Part shown: positions 1 through 8,796 of the stretch, one piece after another
Numbering within the stretch: position 1 is the first letter of the stretch
Layout: the number at the start of each line of letters is the position of its first letter
Assembly: GCA_964634205.1 (NCBI GenBank)
Contig: CAZWKE010000012.1
Location: 15,587-79,586 of the forward strand
Direction of reading: 5' to 3'
DNA: 64,000 nt
Source: JAFGGG01 sp964634205
GTDB taxonomy: Bacteria > Spirochaetota > Spirochaetia > SZUA-6 > RPPD01
Program-made: the position numbers and the translations under genes
Notes under the pieces: model-generated
The model's input: the letters and a program-made list of their open reading frames with translations, nothing else
What the model was told of the DNA's origin: nothing
The model's database searches: none

Positions 1-1
1 G

Positions 2-712
2 GAGGCAACCCTGGCCCTGATACGGCCGTTCGGTTCCAATCTCTGGGACATTTTTCTTCCCTCCCAGGTTGACCTTTCCCTGGGAAAGGAGTTTGTGCAA
101 CAGGACACCCTGTATAATGACGCTACGGTGTTTTCCTTGAAAACCAGGAGTAACGCCATTAACCTTTTTGGAAGTTCCGGCGCGTTCGCCATTTTTAATT
201 TTTATACGATCGACCAGTATTCCACGGCGGTCAACCTGGACCTGCGTTATGATAAAGACAACAGCCTGGATACCTATTCCTTCAGCCTGGAAAACCAGTT
301 TCAGTTTGAGAATGAGGTGAAGAATACCCTGGTGTTTCACAACCTGTTCGCGGTGAACCAGGATGAGGAGCTTATGATATACGACCAGGGGAGCGTAAAG
401 TTTCAATGGTATGTCAGACCGGAGCAGGGGGTATCGCTCCCTTTGTTAAGTAAAGAGATAGCCCAAACCGGATTTATCGGACATACCGAGCGTATTGATC
501 TGCAGTTTTACAATTTACAGGAAGACCTCGGCAGCCACCCGGTAAATATCATCCTCACACATGAAACGTCGTTCATTTATCCCGATTTCGGTTATATTCG
601 CGCGGAAGTATCCATCGGCATGGACTGGGAAAATATCCCGGACCAGATAAAAACGGAGAATATAATCATCGCCGGTTTTCGCCTGGCCCTGGAAGTGAAC
701 CTGACGTTCTGA
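2..712 (+). CDS. C-terminal part of an outer-membrane beta-barrel-like protein (5' truncated)
   Basis: The reading frame is open from the window edge, so the true start lies outside and only about 236 residues are visible. The visible part alternates short amphipathic strands with turns rich in Asp, Asn and Gly, and ends in LEVNLTF. A terminal aromatic residue on a final beta-strand is typical of proteins folded by the BAM machinery. A GTG at 95 could be read as a start, but the same frame continues upstream with similar composition, so I treat it as internal. The next gene downstream is also barrel-like. No specific family recognised. Confidence 0.6.
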   Translation, partial: EATLALIRPFGSNLWDIFLPSQVDLSLGKEFVQQDTLYNDATVFSLKTRSNAINLFGSSGAFAIFNFYTIDQYSTAVNLDLRYDKDNSLDTYSFSLENQFQFENEVKNTLVFHNLFAVNQDEELMIYDQGSVKFQWYVRPEQGVSLPLLSKEIAQTGFIGHTERIDLQFYNLQEDLGSHPVNIILTHETSFIYPDFGYIRAEVSIGMDWENIPDQIKTENIIIAGFRLALEVNLTF

Positions 713-720
713 AAGGAGAA

Positions 721-776
721 GCGCCGATTCGGCCCGCTCCCTCAGCCGGAATCGCCCCACTCCCTTGTTTTTATCT
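721..776 (+). terminator. Possible rho-independent terminator after the first gene
   Basis: Arms at 723-733 and 745-756 can form about ten base pairs with one mismatch and one bulge. A T-rich stretch follows about 9 bases later. The distance to the T-run and the imperfect stem make this tentative. Confidence 0.3.
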
Positions 777-792
777 CCCAATGGTATATAAT
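765..792 (+). promoter_or_regulatory. Putative sigma70-type promoter for the barrel gene at 819
   Basis: A perfect TATAAT lies at 787-792, 16 bases after TTGTTT at 765-770. It sits 26 bases before the start codon, which is preceded by a strong AGGAGG ribosome site. The -35 match is poor, so the call rests mainly on the -10 box and position. Confidence 0.45.
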
Positions 793-818
793 TAATTATA
801 AAATATAAGGAGGAGCAT

Positions 819-2213
819 ATGTTTCATAAAACTCCCGTCTTGCTGCTCTGTTTGCTTCTACTGTGCTTTATGGGGGGCGTGGGATTTGCCCAGGAGAGCT
901 CACCTCCCGAAACCACCCCTGATCAGGGGCCTGCATTCGGGTTTTCCCTGGGGCTTCTGTTCGGTCATGCCTCATTCGGAAAGAATGACAGCGGAGAAGT
1001 GGAAACCTACCAGAAACTCGGGATCTTTCCGGATTTTTCTTATGGTGATTTCGGTGTGGGACTGGATTTTTACCTGCATTACCGCTTTGTGGACGGCGAT
1101 TTTCAGGTGCGCAGCGAAGACTGGGTCCCGTCCGGGGATGAGACCGTGCTTGATATTATCCTGTCAAAAATACGGTATGTCCGCTGGGCCCATAAGGGCG
1201 ATCCTCTTTATATAAAATTCGGTTCAATTGATAATAATACACTGGGCAACGGGTATATAATGGGAAATTATGATAATACCCTGTTTCTGCCCGAACAGAG
1301 AATATTGGGACTAAACCTTGACCTGGACGGCAGGTTGTTCGGTTTGCCCAATATCGGGATGGAAACCATGGTGGGGAATGTCGCGGCCTTGGATGTGTTC
1401 GGTGCCAGACTCTATGCCAGACCTTTGGGACTGACCGATATTCCGATTCTCAGTATGCTGGAAATAGGCGCCACCTTTGCCATGGACAGAGACCCGTTCA
1501 AATATGTTGACGATACGTATATCACCTCCCTGGGGTTTCAGCCGAATGATCAACACTCTATCAACGCGGTCGGTATCGATATAAAACAACCGATTCTCAC
1601 CGAATCTCCCTTTACCTTCGCGGTCTTCGGCGATCTTGTGTGGCTTGATGATTTTAACGCTACCGGGGCCATGGTGGGTCTGGGGGGAAAGATTATTGAT
1701 ATCTTCACGTATACGGCGCAGCTCAGGATTAATGGAGAGAACTTTATCCCCGTTTATTTTGATCAGACGTATGATCTGTCGCGCGCCGATAAATACAGCC
1801 TGGTAAAAAACGGCGGTATCGAATCATACCTGGGATGGTATGCCGCGTTGGGTACCGATTTCGCCGGTATTTTGTTTTTTCAGGTATCACTTGAAGGACC
1901 GCTTACCCAGGTTGACACGGACTATATCAAATATCCGCATTTACGCGCCATGCTTACCCTGCAGCAGGGACTTCTGGCGGGACTGAGTGTGGATATGATC
2001 TACGACAAGGCCATGCTCGGCCGCCGGGACGGATTTTTCCCGGATTTATTTAATGCTGAGGATGCCCTGACCACAATCAAAATTAACTACGCACTGGGGC
2101 CGGCGGTTATTACACTGCTGTATGAAATTCGCTATGTGCCCGACGCGGGTGCCGGGGAAGATAAATGGCAGATAACCTCAGGGTTGGAGTGCGCCCTGAC
2201 ATTGCCCATATAA
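819..2213 (+). CDS. Secreted outer-membrane beta-barrel-like protein
   Basis: This is a 464-residue protein. Residues 1-25 form a clear signal peptide: basic start, a Leu/Cys-rich core, and likely cleavage after GFAQ. The rest is strand-rich with no cytoplasmic domain, and it ends in a short strand (ALTLPI). The segment around residues 130-210, with the pattern GxGYIMGNYDN and a later GARLYARPLG, closely parallels the C-terminal half of the next gene (GHGLIMRDYAN, GARFYVRPAG). The two are therefore paralogous barrels in one transcription unit, 18 bases apart. The start is fixed by AAGGAGG at the normal distance. The substrate or role is unknown. Confidence 0.75.
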   Translation: MFHKTPVLLLCLLLLCFMGGVGFAQESSPPETTPDQGPAFGFSLGLLFGHASFGKNDSGEVETYQKLGIFPDFSYGDFGVGLDFYLHYRFVDGDFQVRSEDWVPSGDETVLDIILSKIRYVRWAHKGDPLYIKFGSIDNNTLGNGYIMGNYDNTLFLPEQRILGLNLDLDGRLFGLPNIGMETMVGNVAALDVFGARLYARPLGLTDIPILSMLEIGATFAMDRDPFKYVDDTYITSLGFQPNDQHSINAVGIDIKQPILTESPFTFAVFGDLVWLDDFNATGAMVGLGGKIIDIFTYTAQLRINGENFIPVYFDQTYDLSRADKYSLVKNGGIESYLGWYAALGTDFAGILFFQVSLEGPLTQVDTDYIKYPHLRAMLTLQQGLLAGLSVDMIYDKAMLGRRDGFFPDLFNAEDALTTIKINYALGPAVITLLYEIRYVPDAGAGEDKWQITSGLECALTLPI

Positions 2214-2231
2214 ACGGGAGGAGACAGGAAT

Positions 2232-4436
2232 ATGAGAAGATTACCTATCTTTATACTATTGATACTCTTTTTCGCAGGGACCGGCGCCGTATTTGCCCAG
2301 GCACCGTTGTTGGCATATTTTGAAAATCCAAGCGGCGGATTAAAGATTCGTGAGTCGAACGGCACGGAGCTTTCGGGCGATAAATTGAAGATCGGCAACC
2401 GGGTCCCCGTGGGCTCTACGGTGATCACCGAAGAAAAGGATTATGTGGAACTGCAGCTCGTAAACGGGACGATTATCCGTATAAATGAAAATTCGAATTT
2501 CACCATCACCTCCATTCAGGGTCTCAACGGGGCAAAGGAAAACTCATTTGAACTTTATGTCGGCAAGTTTCGTACTGTCGCGGCCAAAGCCAGCGGAGAA
2601 GAGCGTTACCGTCTGCGTACAAGAACCGCCGTCTGCGGTATCAGGGGGACGGACACGGGCATTGAGGCTTTGTATGATGAAAGTGTTCCCGGTAATATCG
2701 GGGCAAAGATATTTGTGTTCGACGGTGAGGTTGAGGTGACCAAGCTGGATGCCCTGTCGCAAAAGACCCTGGGCAGTATTACGTTGAAGGGCGGACAATG
2801 GGCGGATACCACCACCGCCCGGTTCAAGCCGGAGATTATGAGTGCACGGCTGCGCACGGATTTTTTACGCGGCCTGAAGTTCAAAAAGCTTGATCCGGCC
2901 AAAGTCCCGGGGCATACGGGTACCGCCACAAGTACACAACCGCTCAGTGATGCGGGTGAGGGACCCACGGGTACTACAACGCAGGCAGAACCGGAATGGG
3001 TAAAGGCCTTACGGCAGATGCTGGGCATGGAGATCGGTACGGTTACCATCGGTGATATTACGTATGCCAAGGCAATCCTGCAGCCGGTGATAAAATTCGA
3101 CGACTTCCGGTTGGTCCTGTATCTCCCGATAATTTATCAATCAAATATGTTTGATCCGCAGGACTGGTACCAACCGGACGGCAATAATGAATGGTCGTTC
3201 GGATCGGATCCCAAATACAAAGACGATCTTGGGGGGAGGATCGGAGATATATTCGCCGACCTGATCCTGAAGATAAAAAGTCTGGAGTACGGGCAACTGC
3301 GTGATGATTTTTTCATTAAACTGGGGAATCTGGATGATATCACCATCGGTCACGGTCTTATTATGCGGGATTATGCAAACGATTCGGAGTTCCCGGCGAT
3401 CCGCAGACTGGGATTCAATCTCGGCATGGATTTCAATACGGTGGGGTTCGAGTTGATGTGTAATGATCTGGCCCAGGCTGCCCGGGGGAAACCGGAGATT
3501 ATGGGCGCCCGCTTTTATGTCCGTCCGGCGGGAAAAAGTTTTCCCCTGGCGTTCGGATTGAGCGCCGTTGTGGACCTTAATCCGGCAAATTCCCTGGAGG
3601 GTTACACCGGACCGACCACGACCGGTGATCCGGTGTTTTTTAATTTTGGTCTTGATACGGAGTTCCCGCTGGTGGAAACCGACGCGTTCGGCCTGGTGCT
3701 GTTTGCCGATGTCGCCTGTATGCTGCCCTATTTCAGGGAAAAGGTTGCCGGCGGCATAGACAGCGGGTTTGCCTTCGACGCGATCTGGCATGGACCGTCC
3801 GGGGATGAGACACTCAGCAATTACGGGATCGCGGCCGGTCTGTTGGGAAACGTGGGAGAGTTCGACTGGCGGCTTGAGGCACGTTATTCTACAGGTATGT
3901 TCAAGCCGGCCTTCTATAATGCACTGTATGACCGCCTGCGCGGTCCGTACATATATGATGTTATTGATTACCTGTTGAATCCGGGAACAGCGGAGAACAT
4001 GGCCTCGACCTTCGGTATTTACGGGGAGGGCAAATATACGTGGGAAAAGGTTCTTTCCTTTACCGCCGGTTATCTGCTGCCCCTGAATCTGGAGGACGGG
4101 AATGTGACGATGGGGGACGATGATTACCTGATCCTGCAGTTTACCCTTGAACCGGGTGTAATCCCTGTCGTAGGGATTTATTTTCAGATATCTTATGAAA
4201 GAACGCGTTTTATCCAAACCCTCGCTGAAGGTGAACAGAATAATCTCAATTTATTTGATGAGAATACGGTGATAAAAACCGCCGTCGGCTACCCCCTGAC
4301 GGAAAATATCAATATAATATTCTACCTCACAAGCTCCCTGATGCGGGACACGGAGACCGGGGATATTGTGTATGACGGTTCGGGACGGCCCAAGGTGGCC
4401 ACAACGATCAGTTTTGAAACACAGATCAGTTTTTAG
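2232..4436 (+). CDS. FecR-domain protein fused to an outer-membrane beta-barrel-like domain
   Basis: This is a 734-residue protein with a signal peptide (residues 1 to about 23, ending VFAQ). Residues about 45-165 match the FecR-type domain pattern: a GSTV step, a strand reading GTIIRINENSNF, and a late TRTAVCGIRGTD motif. FecR domains normally sit in the periplasm, as iron-signalling anti-sigma regulators or as stand-alone secreted domains. After a Thr/Pro-rich linker near 225-255, the remaining 480 residues resemble the upstream barrel paralogue and end in the strand ETQISF. I infer a periplasmic FecR domain tethered to an outer-membrane barrel. No sigma factor or TonB partner is adjacent. 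The substrate is unknown. Confidence 0.75.
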   Translation: MRRLPIFILLILFFAGTGAVFAQAPLLAYFENPSGGLKIRESNGTELSGDKLKIGNRVPVGSTVITEEKDYVELQLVNGTIIRINENSNFTITSIQGLNGAKENSFELYVGKFRTVAAKASGEERYRLRTRTAVCGIRGTDTGIEALYDESVPGNIGAKIFVFDGEVEVTKLDALSQKTLGSITLKGGQWADTTTARFKPEIMSARLRTDFLRGLKFKKLDPAKVPGHTGTATSTQPLSDAGEGPTGTTTQAEPEWVKALRQMLGMEIGTVTIGDITYAKAILQPVIKFDDFRLVLYLPIIYQSNMFDPQDWYQPDGNNEWSFGSDPKYKDDLGGRIGDIFADLILKIKSLEYGQLRDDFFIKLGNLDDITIGHGLIMRDYANDSEFPAIRRLGFNLGMDFNTVGFELMCNDLAQAARGKPEIMGARFYVRPAGKSFPLAFGLSAVVDLNPANSLEGYTGPTTTGDPVFFNFGLDTEFPLVETDAFGLVLFADVACMLPYFREKVAGGIDSGFAFDAIWHGPSGDETLSNYGIAAGLLGNVGEFDWRLEARYSTGMFKPAFYNALYDRLRGPYIYDVIDYLLNPGTAENMASTFGIYGEGKYTWEKVLSFTAGYLLPLNLEDGNVTMGDDDYLILQFTLEPGVIPVVGIYFQISYERTRFIQTLAEGEQNNLNLFDENTVIKTAVGYPLTENINIIFYLTSSLMRDTETGDIVYDGSGRPKVATTISFETQISF

Positions 4437-4453
4437 AAAATACAGGCGTGTTG

Positions 4454-6163
4454 ATGAATAAAAGTGACGATAAATCCCGGACAATTCGCATCCTGGGAGA
4501 GGATGTCGCAAGACGGATTGCGGCCGGAGAGGTGATTGAGCGGCCGTTTTCGGTTGTGCGGGAGCTGCTTGACAATGCAATCGATGCCGGGGCGGATGAG
4601 ATTTCGGTTTATCTAAAAGAAGGCGGCATCTCTTCCATACGGGTTGTTGATAACGGGCTGGGTATGTCCGCGGATGATTTGAAACTCTGCTATTGCGCCC
4701 ATGCAACATCCAAAATACAATCACTTGATGATCTCGATTCACTTGCGACCCTGGGATTTCGGGGCGAAGCCCTTTCAAGTATGGCGGCATGTGCCCGCCT
4801 TGAGATTATCAGCGCGCTTACCGGCAGCGCGGAGCAGGCGCACCGCCTGGTTGTACAGGCCGGTAAAATTATTTCATTTGAACCCTATCGCGGGACCGGC
4901 GGTACGGTAGCGGAAGTCTCTCACCTGTTCTTTAATATGCCGGCCAGAAAAAAATTCCTTAAACGTACCTCTGCCGAAACCGGTATGTGCAAAACTGTGT
5001 TTATCGACAAGGCGGTTCCCTTTCCGGATGTTGTATTCAAGCTGTTTGTGGACGGTGAAATGAAAATATTTTTGAACCGGGAGACGCTGAAAAAAAGGGT
5101 GACTGATGCGTATCATTATAACGAACACGCGGAACTGTTTTTTGAAGCCTCCGAACAAACCGGGGACTTCACCCTCACGGTGATCGGTGCTTCCCCGGCC
5201 CTGTACAGAAAGGATAGAAAGCATATAGAGCTTTTTGTGAACAAGCGGCGTATATTTGAATACGCATTGGTCCAGGCCGTGGAATACGGTTATCGGGAGT
5301 TTCTCCCGGGCGGCCTGTTCCCTGTTTGCTTTGTCTTTCTGGAAACCGATCCCGGACTTGTGGATTTTAATATTCATCCCGCCAAAAAGGAAGTACGCCT
5401 GAAAAAACTGCCGTTCATTCACCAGACATTGGTCGGCCTGCTCAAACGTATTTTAACGCAACAAGCCGGTACGGTTTCCCGACGTCAAACCGAACATGCA
5501 AAAGAGCAAACAACGACATATTCGGGAGGTTTTACCTTTCCGGTATCGAGGTCCGAAGCATCCCGGGTGGAGGTAATCCATGATGCCGGTACGAGCGAGC
5601 CGGCGGAGGCCGAGGCATATGAGTTCCGCTATCTGGGACAGCTGTGGAAAACCTTTCTCATTTTCGATTATCGGAACACCGCGTATTTTTTGGATCAGCA
5701 CGCGGCGCATGAACGCCTGCTTTTTGATACATTACAGCACGAGCCCGCCGCCACAGGGGAACTGCTTTTCCCCCTTGGTTTTGAAGCGGAAGAAGAAGAG
5801 GCCGAAGTTATTATTCGGAATATGGAACAGTTGAAGAACGCCGGCATTGTTGTGCAAAAAATCAGCCGAACGAGTTTTGAAATTTTAAAACTGCCCCAAA
5901 GCATGCAGGCGTTGCCTGAAAACGAACTGATCGATTGCTTGAAAAACGGCAGGGCAAACAAGGATGAGCTGCTGCATGAACTGTATGCGCAAACCGCCTG
6001 CCGGATGGCTGTCAAAGAGGGGCAGGAAATCGATGCGTTGACGGCGGTGGAGCTTTTTAAAGGGGTATTGAACCTGGAAAATCCGCGTTGTCCGCACGGC
6101 AGACCGCTTTATTACTCATTGACCAAGGACGAGCTGTATAAGCTTACCGGCCGCACGGTGTAA
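4454..6163 (+). CDS. mutL: DNA mismatch repair protein MutL
   Basis: This GHKL ATPase couples MutS mismatch recognition to strand incision. The N-terminal ATPase motifs are present: RELLDNAIDAGA (catalytic Glu and Mg-binding Asn) near residue 36, VVDNGLGM near 65, HATSKI near 85 and LGFRGEAL near 100. The C-terminal half carries the endonuclease motifs of MutH-less bacteria: DQHAAHER near 415, with Asp in place of the last Glu, ACRMAVKEG near 515 and CPHGRP near 546. It is therefore probably a nicking MutL. Three in-frame starts exist: GTG 4448, TTG 4451 and ATG 4454. I chose the ATG because of its spacing from the weak CAGG at 4443. It follows the FecR gene by 17 bases and may be cotranscribed. 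Confidence 0.95.
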   Translation: MNKSDDKSRTIRILGEDVARRIAAGEVIERPFSVVRELLDNAIDAGADEISVYLKEGGISSIRVVDNGLGMSADDLKLCYCAHATSKIQSLDDLDSLATLGFRGEALSSMAACARLEIISALTGSAEQAHRLVVQAGKIISFEPYRGTGGTVAEVSHLFFNMPARKKFLKRTSAETGMCKTVFIDKAVPFPDVVFKLFVDGEMKIFLNRETLKKRVTDAYHYNEHAELFFEASEQTGDFTLTVIGASPALYRKDRKHIELFVNKRRIFEYALVQAVEYGYREFLPGGLFPVCFVFLETDPGLVDFNIHPAKKEVRLKKLPFIHQTLVGLLKRILTQQAGTVSRRQTEHAKEQTTTYSGGFTFPVSRSEASRVEVIHDAGTSEPAEAEAYEFRYLGQLWKTFLIFDYRNTAYFLDQHAAHERLLFDTLQHEPAATGELLFPLGFEAEEEEAEVIIRNMEQLKNAGIVVQKISRTSFEILKLPQSMQALPENELIDCLKNGRANKDELLHELYAQTACRMAVKEGQEIDALTAVELFKGVLNLENPRCPHGRPLYYSLTKDELYKLTGRTV

Positions 6164-6221
6164 AAATTCTGTTCAGTGAGTGCTGAAACGTGCTCGGTTT
6201 CGCCGGACAAAATTATTCTTA

Positions 6222-8018
6222 TTACAGACCGCGTAAGATCTCTTCCACCTCAGGTTTCTTGGCATAATTCGGGTTTTTTGTGATGAGTGTGGAAAGGATC
6301 TCTTTGGCATGGGCCTTGTCTCCCTCTTTTATCAGGATCAGGCCGTACTGGTAATAGGCGTCCCAGTAGTTGGGGTCCACGGAAAACAGCTCGGAAAAAG
6401 TCTTTTTGGCCTCCAGGTTATTGCCGGATTCAAGGTAGGCAAGCCCCAGGTTATAGCGCGCCAGGGTATCCTGTGAGCGCAGGCTGATGGCCTTGCTCAG
6501 ATGAGTAATGGCATCCTGGTACATCTTCTTGTGCAGGTAGACGGTCCCCAGGTTGTTGTTCACCAGGTACGAATTGGGACTCAGGTTATAGGCGGTTTTC
6601 AGGTAGGGGAGTGCGTCATCATACAACCCATTATCATCATAGAGTTTCCCCAGGTTGATAAGCGGTAATAAATAGTGTGAGTCCAGCGCGATGGCCTTTT
6701 TATAGTAGGTTATGGCCTGGTCGGTGTTTTTCAATTTTTCATAAATCAGGCCCAGGGTATACGCGTACTCCTTTGTATTGGAACTCATGGTATACGCCTT
6801 TTCCGCGTAACTTAAAGCCTGGCTGTAATTGCCCGTATGTATTTTCAGGTTGGCCATATTAAAGTTGGAAACAGGATGGTTGGGATCAAGCTGCAGTACT
6901 TTGTTCAGGGTGGATTCCGCCTCTGAATACCTTCCCGCGGTGATCAGTGCCCCGGAAAGCCTGCGCTGGAAATCCGCCTTATCGGGAGCATAGGTTACCG
7001 CCTGTTTGTATTCATTAATTGCCGCGGCGGTATTCCCGCTGTCTTCATAGAGTGTCGCCAGCTGGAAATGTCCGTAGGCATGGTCCGGTTTGAGGGAAAG
7101 CAATCCCTTAAAGGCTGAAACGGCCTGTTTGGTGTTTTTCAACTGCATCTGGGCCACACCCATGTTGTAGTAGGCCTTATAAAAATCCGATTTAATGTGG
7201 ATACAGCTGGTGTAAGACTGAACCGCCTTTGAGAATTTCCCCTGGCGGTATTGAATATTCCCCAGTTTATACAGGGCCAGATAGTCTTGAGGATTCAGCC
7301 GCGCGGCTTCGCCGTATTCCTTTTCCGCATTGTCCCATTGTTTCTCCTTTTCGTAAATCTGTCCAAGGGTAAAATGCGGCAAAGAAAGATTGGGATCGTA
7401 AGCAATCGCCTTGCGGGAGTTTTCCAGGGCCTTCTGGATGTTGTCATGATTGTCGGGGTTTTCTTCAAGGTAGGCCTGGCCGATCCGGGCATAGGCCTCT
7501 CCCAATTTGGGATCGATCTGCAGCGCCTCGTTGAACGAACCACGGGCCGAATCATAATCACGGTTGTTTAACTGTTTTATGCCCTTTTCCAGCAGGTCGC
7601 GTATTTTGTTCAGGCGCTCCTTTTCTTTGGACGTCGCGTTTTCGGGGATTTCAAGCTGCGGCTTGTCTGTTCCGGGCCGGCGCACCTCATTGTCGCCGGT
7701 GATGACCTCCCGGATGATGGTTGTGGTCTTCGAACCCGAAGAGGTCTTGCTCTCGGCCTCTTTCTTTTGTTTGACAACTTCGTCCCGCAGGTCCCGGGCT
7801 TCTTTATCATCGTAATTTTTCTTTAAAAGATCGTTCAGCAGGTCAAGCGCGGTCTGGTACTCCCCGTCCTTGAGGTAATCCCGTGCCAGTTTTAAAACGT
7901 TATCGCGTTCACTCGTTGCCGGCGCTCCCCCGAAGGTATTGGTAAAAAGGAGCAGGAAGAGTAAGATCAGGATTAACAGCAGTATTCCGCCGCCGATAAA
8001 TAATACGCGTTTATCCAT
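6222..8018 (-). CDS. Membrane-anchored tetratricopeptide-repeat protein
   Basis: About 598 residues. The N-terminus has one transmembrane helix (residues about 4-27, Leu/Ile-rich), then a Lys/Glu/Ser-rich linker. From about residue 130 to the end it is nearly continuous TPRs with the usual pattern of A, G, Y and P at fixed positions (for example YYNMGVAQMQ, ARYNLGLAYLESG). TPR arrays are protein-binding scaffolds. The single helix suggests display on one face of the inner membrane. An upstream GTG at 8027 is in frame, but the ATG at 8018 is better spaced from GAGGTG. It lies 15-25 bases after another TPR gene, so the two form an operon. The partner is unknown. Confidence 0.85.
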   Translation of the reverse strand: MDKRVLFIGGGILLLILILLFLLLFTNTFGGAPATSERDNVLKLARDYLKDGEYQTALDLLNDLLKKNYDDKEARDLRDEVVKQKKEAESKTSSGSKTTTIIREVITGDNEVRRPGTDKPQLEIPENATSKEKERLNKIRDLLEKGIKQLNNRDYDSARGSFNEALQIDPKLGEAYARIGQAYLEENPDNHDNIQKALENSRKAIAYDPNLSLPHFTLGQIYEKEKQWDNAEKEYGEAARLNPQDYLALYKLGNIQYRQGKFSKAVQSYTSCIHIKSDFYKAYYNMGVAQMQLKNTKQAVSAFKGLLSLKPDHAYGHFQLATLYEDSGNTAAAINEYKQAVTYAPDKADFQRRLSGALITAGRYSEAESTLNKVLQLDPNHPVSNFNMANLKIHTGNYSQALSYAEKAYTMSSNTKEYAYTLGLIYEKLKNTDQAITYYKKAIALDSHYLLPLINLGKLYDDNGLYDDALPYLKTAYNLSPNSYLVNNNLGTVYLHKKMYQDAITHLSKAISLRSQDTLARYNLGLAYLESGNNLEAKKTFSELFSVDPNYWDAYYQYGLILIKEGDKAHAKEILSTLITKNPNYAKKPEVEEILRGL

Positions 8019-8042
8019 GTTGTACACCTCTTTGGTTTTTGC

Positions 8043-8696
8043 TTATTCTATTATATCCAGTTCAGTATGGCCCGTTTCCTGGAAATTTTCCGTACCCGCC
8101 GATTCCGTCTGGGTATCGACCGATGCGTTTTTTATGCTGTTTAATACGTTGTTCAACAGGTCCTTTTGCTCATCCAGAGACTGCTGCAGCAGTTTGATCA
8201 GTTTTTCGATCTCCTCACGCTGGGGGGCGTCAGGTCTGATGCGCAGGTAGGTTTTGTAATCTTCGATGGCGTCCGGGTATTTGACCAGGCGCACACGCAC
8301 ATTCGCCCGGTTGAGATAGGCCGCGGCGAACACGCTGTTTTCAGCGAGAGCCAGGGTATAATTTTTGTCGGCCAGTATATTATCTTTCTGTTTGAAATAA
8401 TCATTGGCAATATTAAAATAAAGTACATCCTTTAAATCCTTGGCCACAAGAAGCCCTTTGCGCATAATCTCTATGGCCTTAGCCGGCTCGTTTAACTGAT
8501 CATAAATCAACCCCAGGTAATAGTAGATTTTTTCATTATTACTGTCCCGCAGCAAGGCGGTTTCCAGGTTGGACTTGGCTTCCTGTGGTTTATTCTGCAT
8601 CCACAGCTTTTCACCGGTCTCAAAAGCCGTTTGTCCCCATACCAATAGAGTAGAAAAACAAAATACTATTCCAAAAAGCACAAGTTTCCTGTTCAT
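8043..8696 (-). CDS. Secreted TPR protein
   Basis: About 217 residues. A signal peptide (residues 1 to about 22, ending VWGQ) is followed by four TPR-like units up to about residue 165 and a polar tail rich in Gln, Glu and Thr. It is probably periplasmic. The track of repeats includes YYYLGLIYDQL and AAYLNRANVRVR. A GTG at 8702 is in frame, but the ATG at 8696 fits the AGGTG ribosome site. It is the first gene of a two-gene unit with the larger membrane TPR protein, so the pair may work together across the inner membrane (inference). Confidence 0.8.
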   Translation of the reverse strand: MNRKLVLFGIVFCFSTLLVWGQTAFETGEKLWMQNKPQEAKSNLETALLRDSNNEKIYYYLGLIYDQLNEPAKAIEIMRKGLLVAKDLKDVLYFNIANDYFKQKDNILADKNYTLALAENSVFAAAYLNRANVRVRLVKYPDAIEDYKTYLRIRPDAPQREEIEKLIKLLQQSLDEQKDLLNNVLNSIKNASVDTQTESAGTENFQETGHTELDIIE

Positions 8697-8711
8697 TTTC
8701 ACCTACCTATA

Positions 8712-8739
8712 AGTATACATCTTTTTTTTTGTTTGCCAA
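8712..8739 (-). promoter_or_regulatory. Putative sigma70 promoter for the minus-strand TPR operon
   Basis: On the minus strand, TTGGCA (8739-8734) and TATACT (8717-8712) are separated by 16 bases that include an A-tract. It lies about 15 bases upstream of the start codon of the secreted TPR gene. Both boxes match five of six consensus bases. Confidence 0.6.
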
Positions 8740-8748
8740 AGAGAATAT

Positions 8749-8777
8749 TTGACAGTAATTGGGAAAACGGTTAAGCT
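8749..8777 (+). promoter_or_regulatory. Putative promoter for the plus-strand TPR gene
   Basis: A perfect TTGACA at 8749-8754 is followed after 17 bases by TAAGCT. The -10 box is poor. It is placed divergently to the minus-strand promoter and 20 bases before the ATG at 8797. Confidence 0.4.
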
Positions 8778-8796
8778 TTTAAGAAAGGTTTTATAG

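Noticed and set aside
3141..4217. A 358-codon open frame on the minus strand opposite the FecR-barrel gene
   Set aside because: No ribosome site and no recognisable domain, and the plus-strand gene has a signal peptide, a domain and a paralogue. It is a shadow frame.
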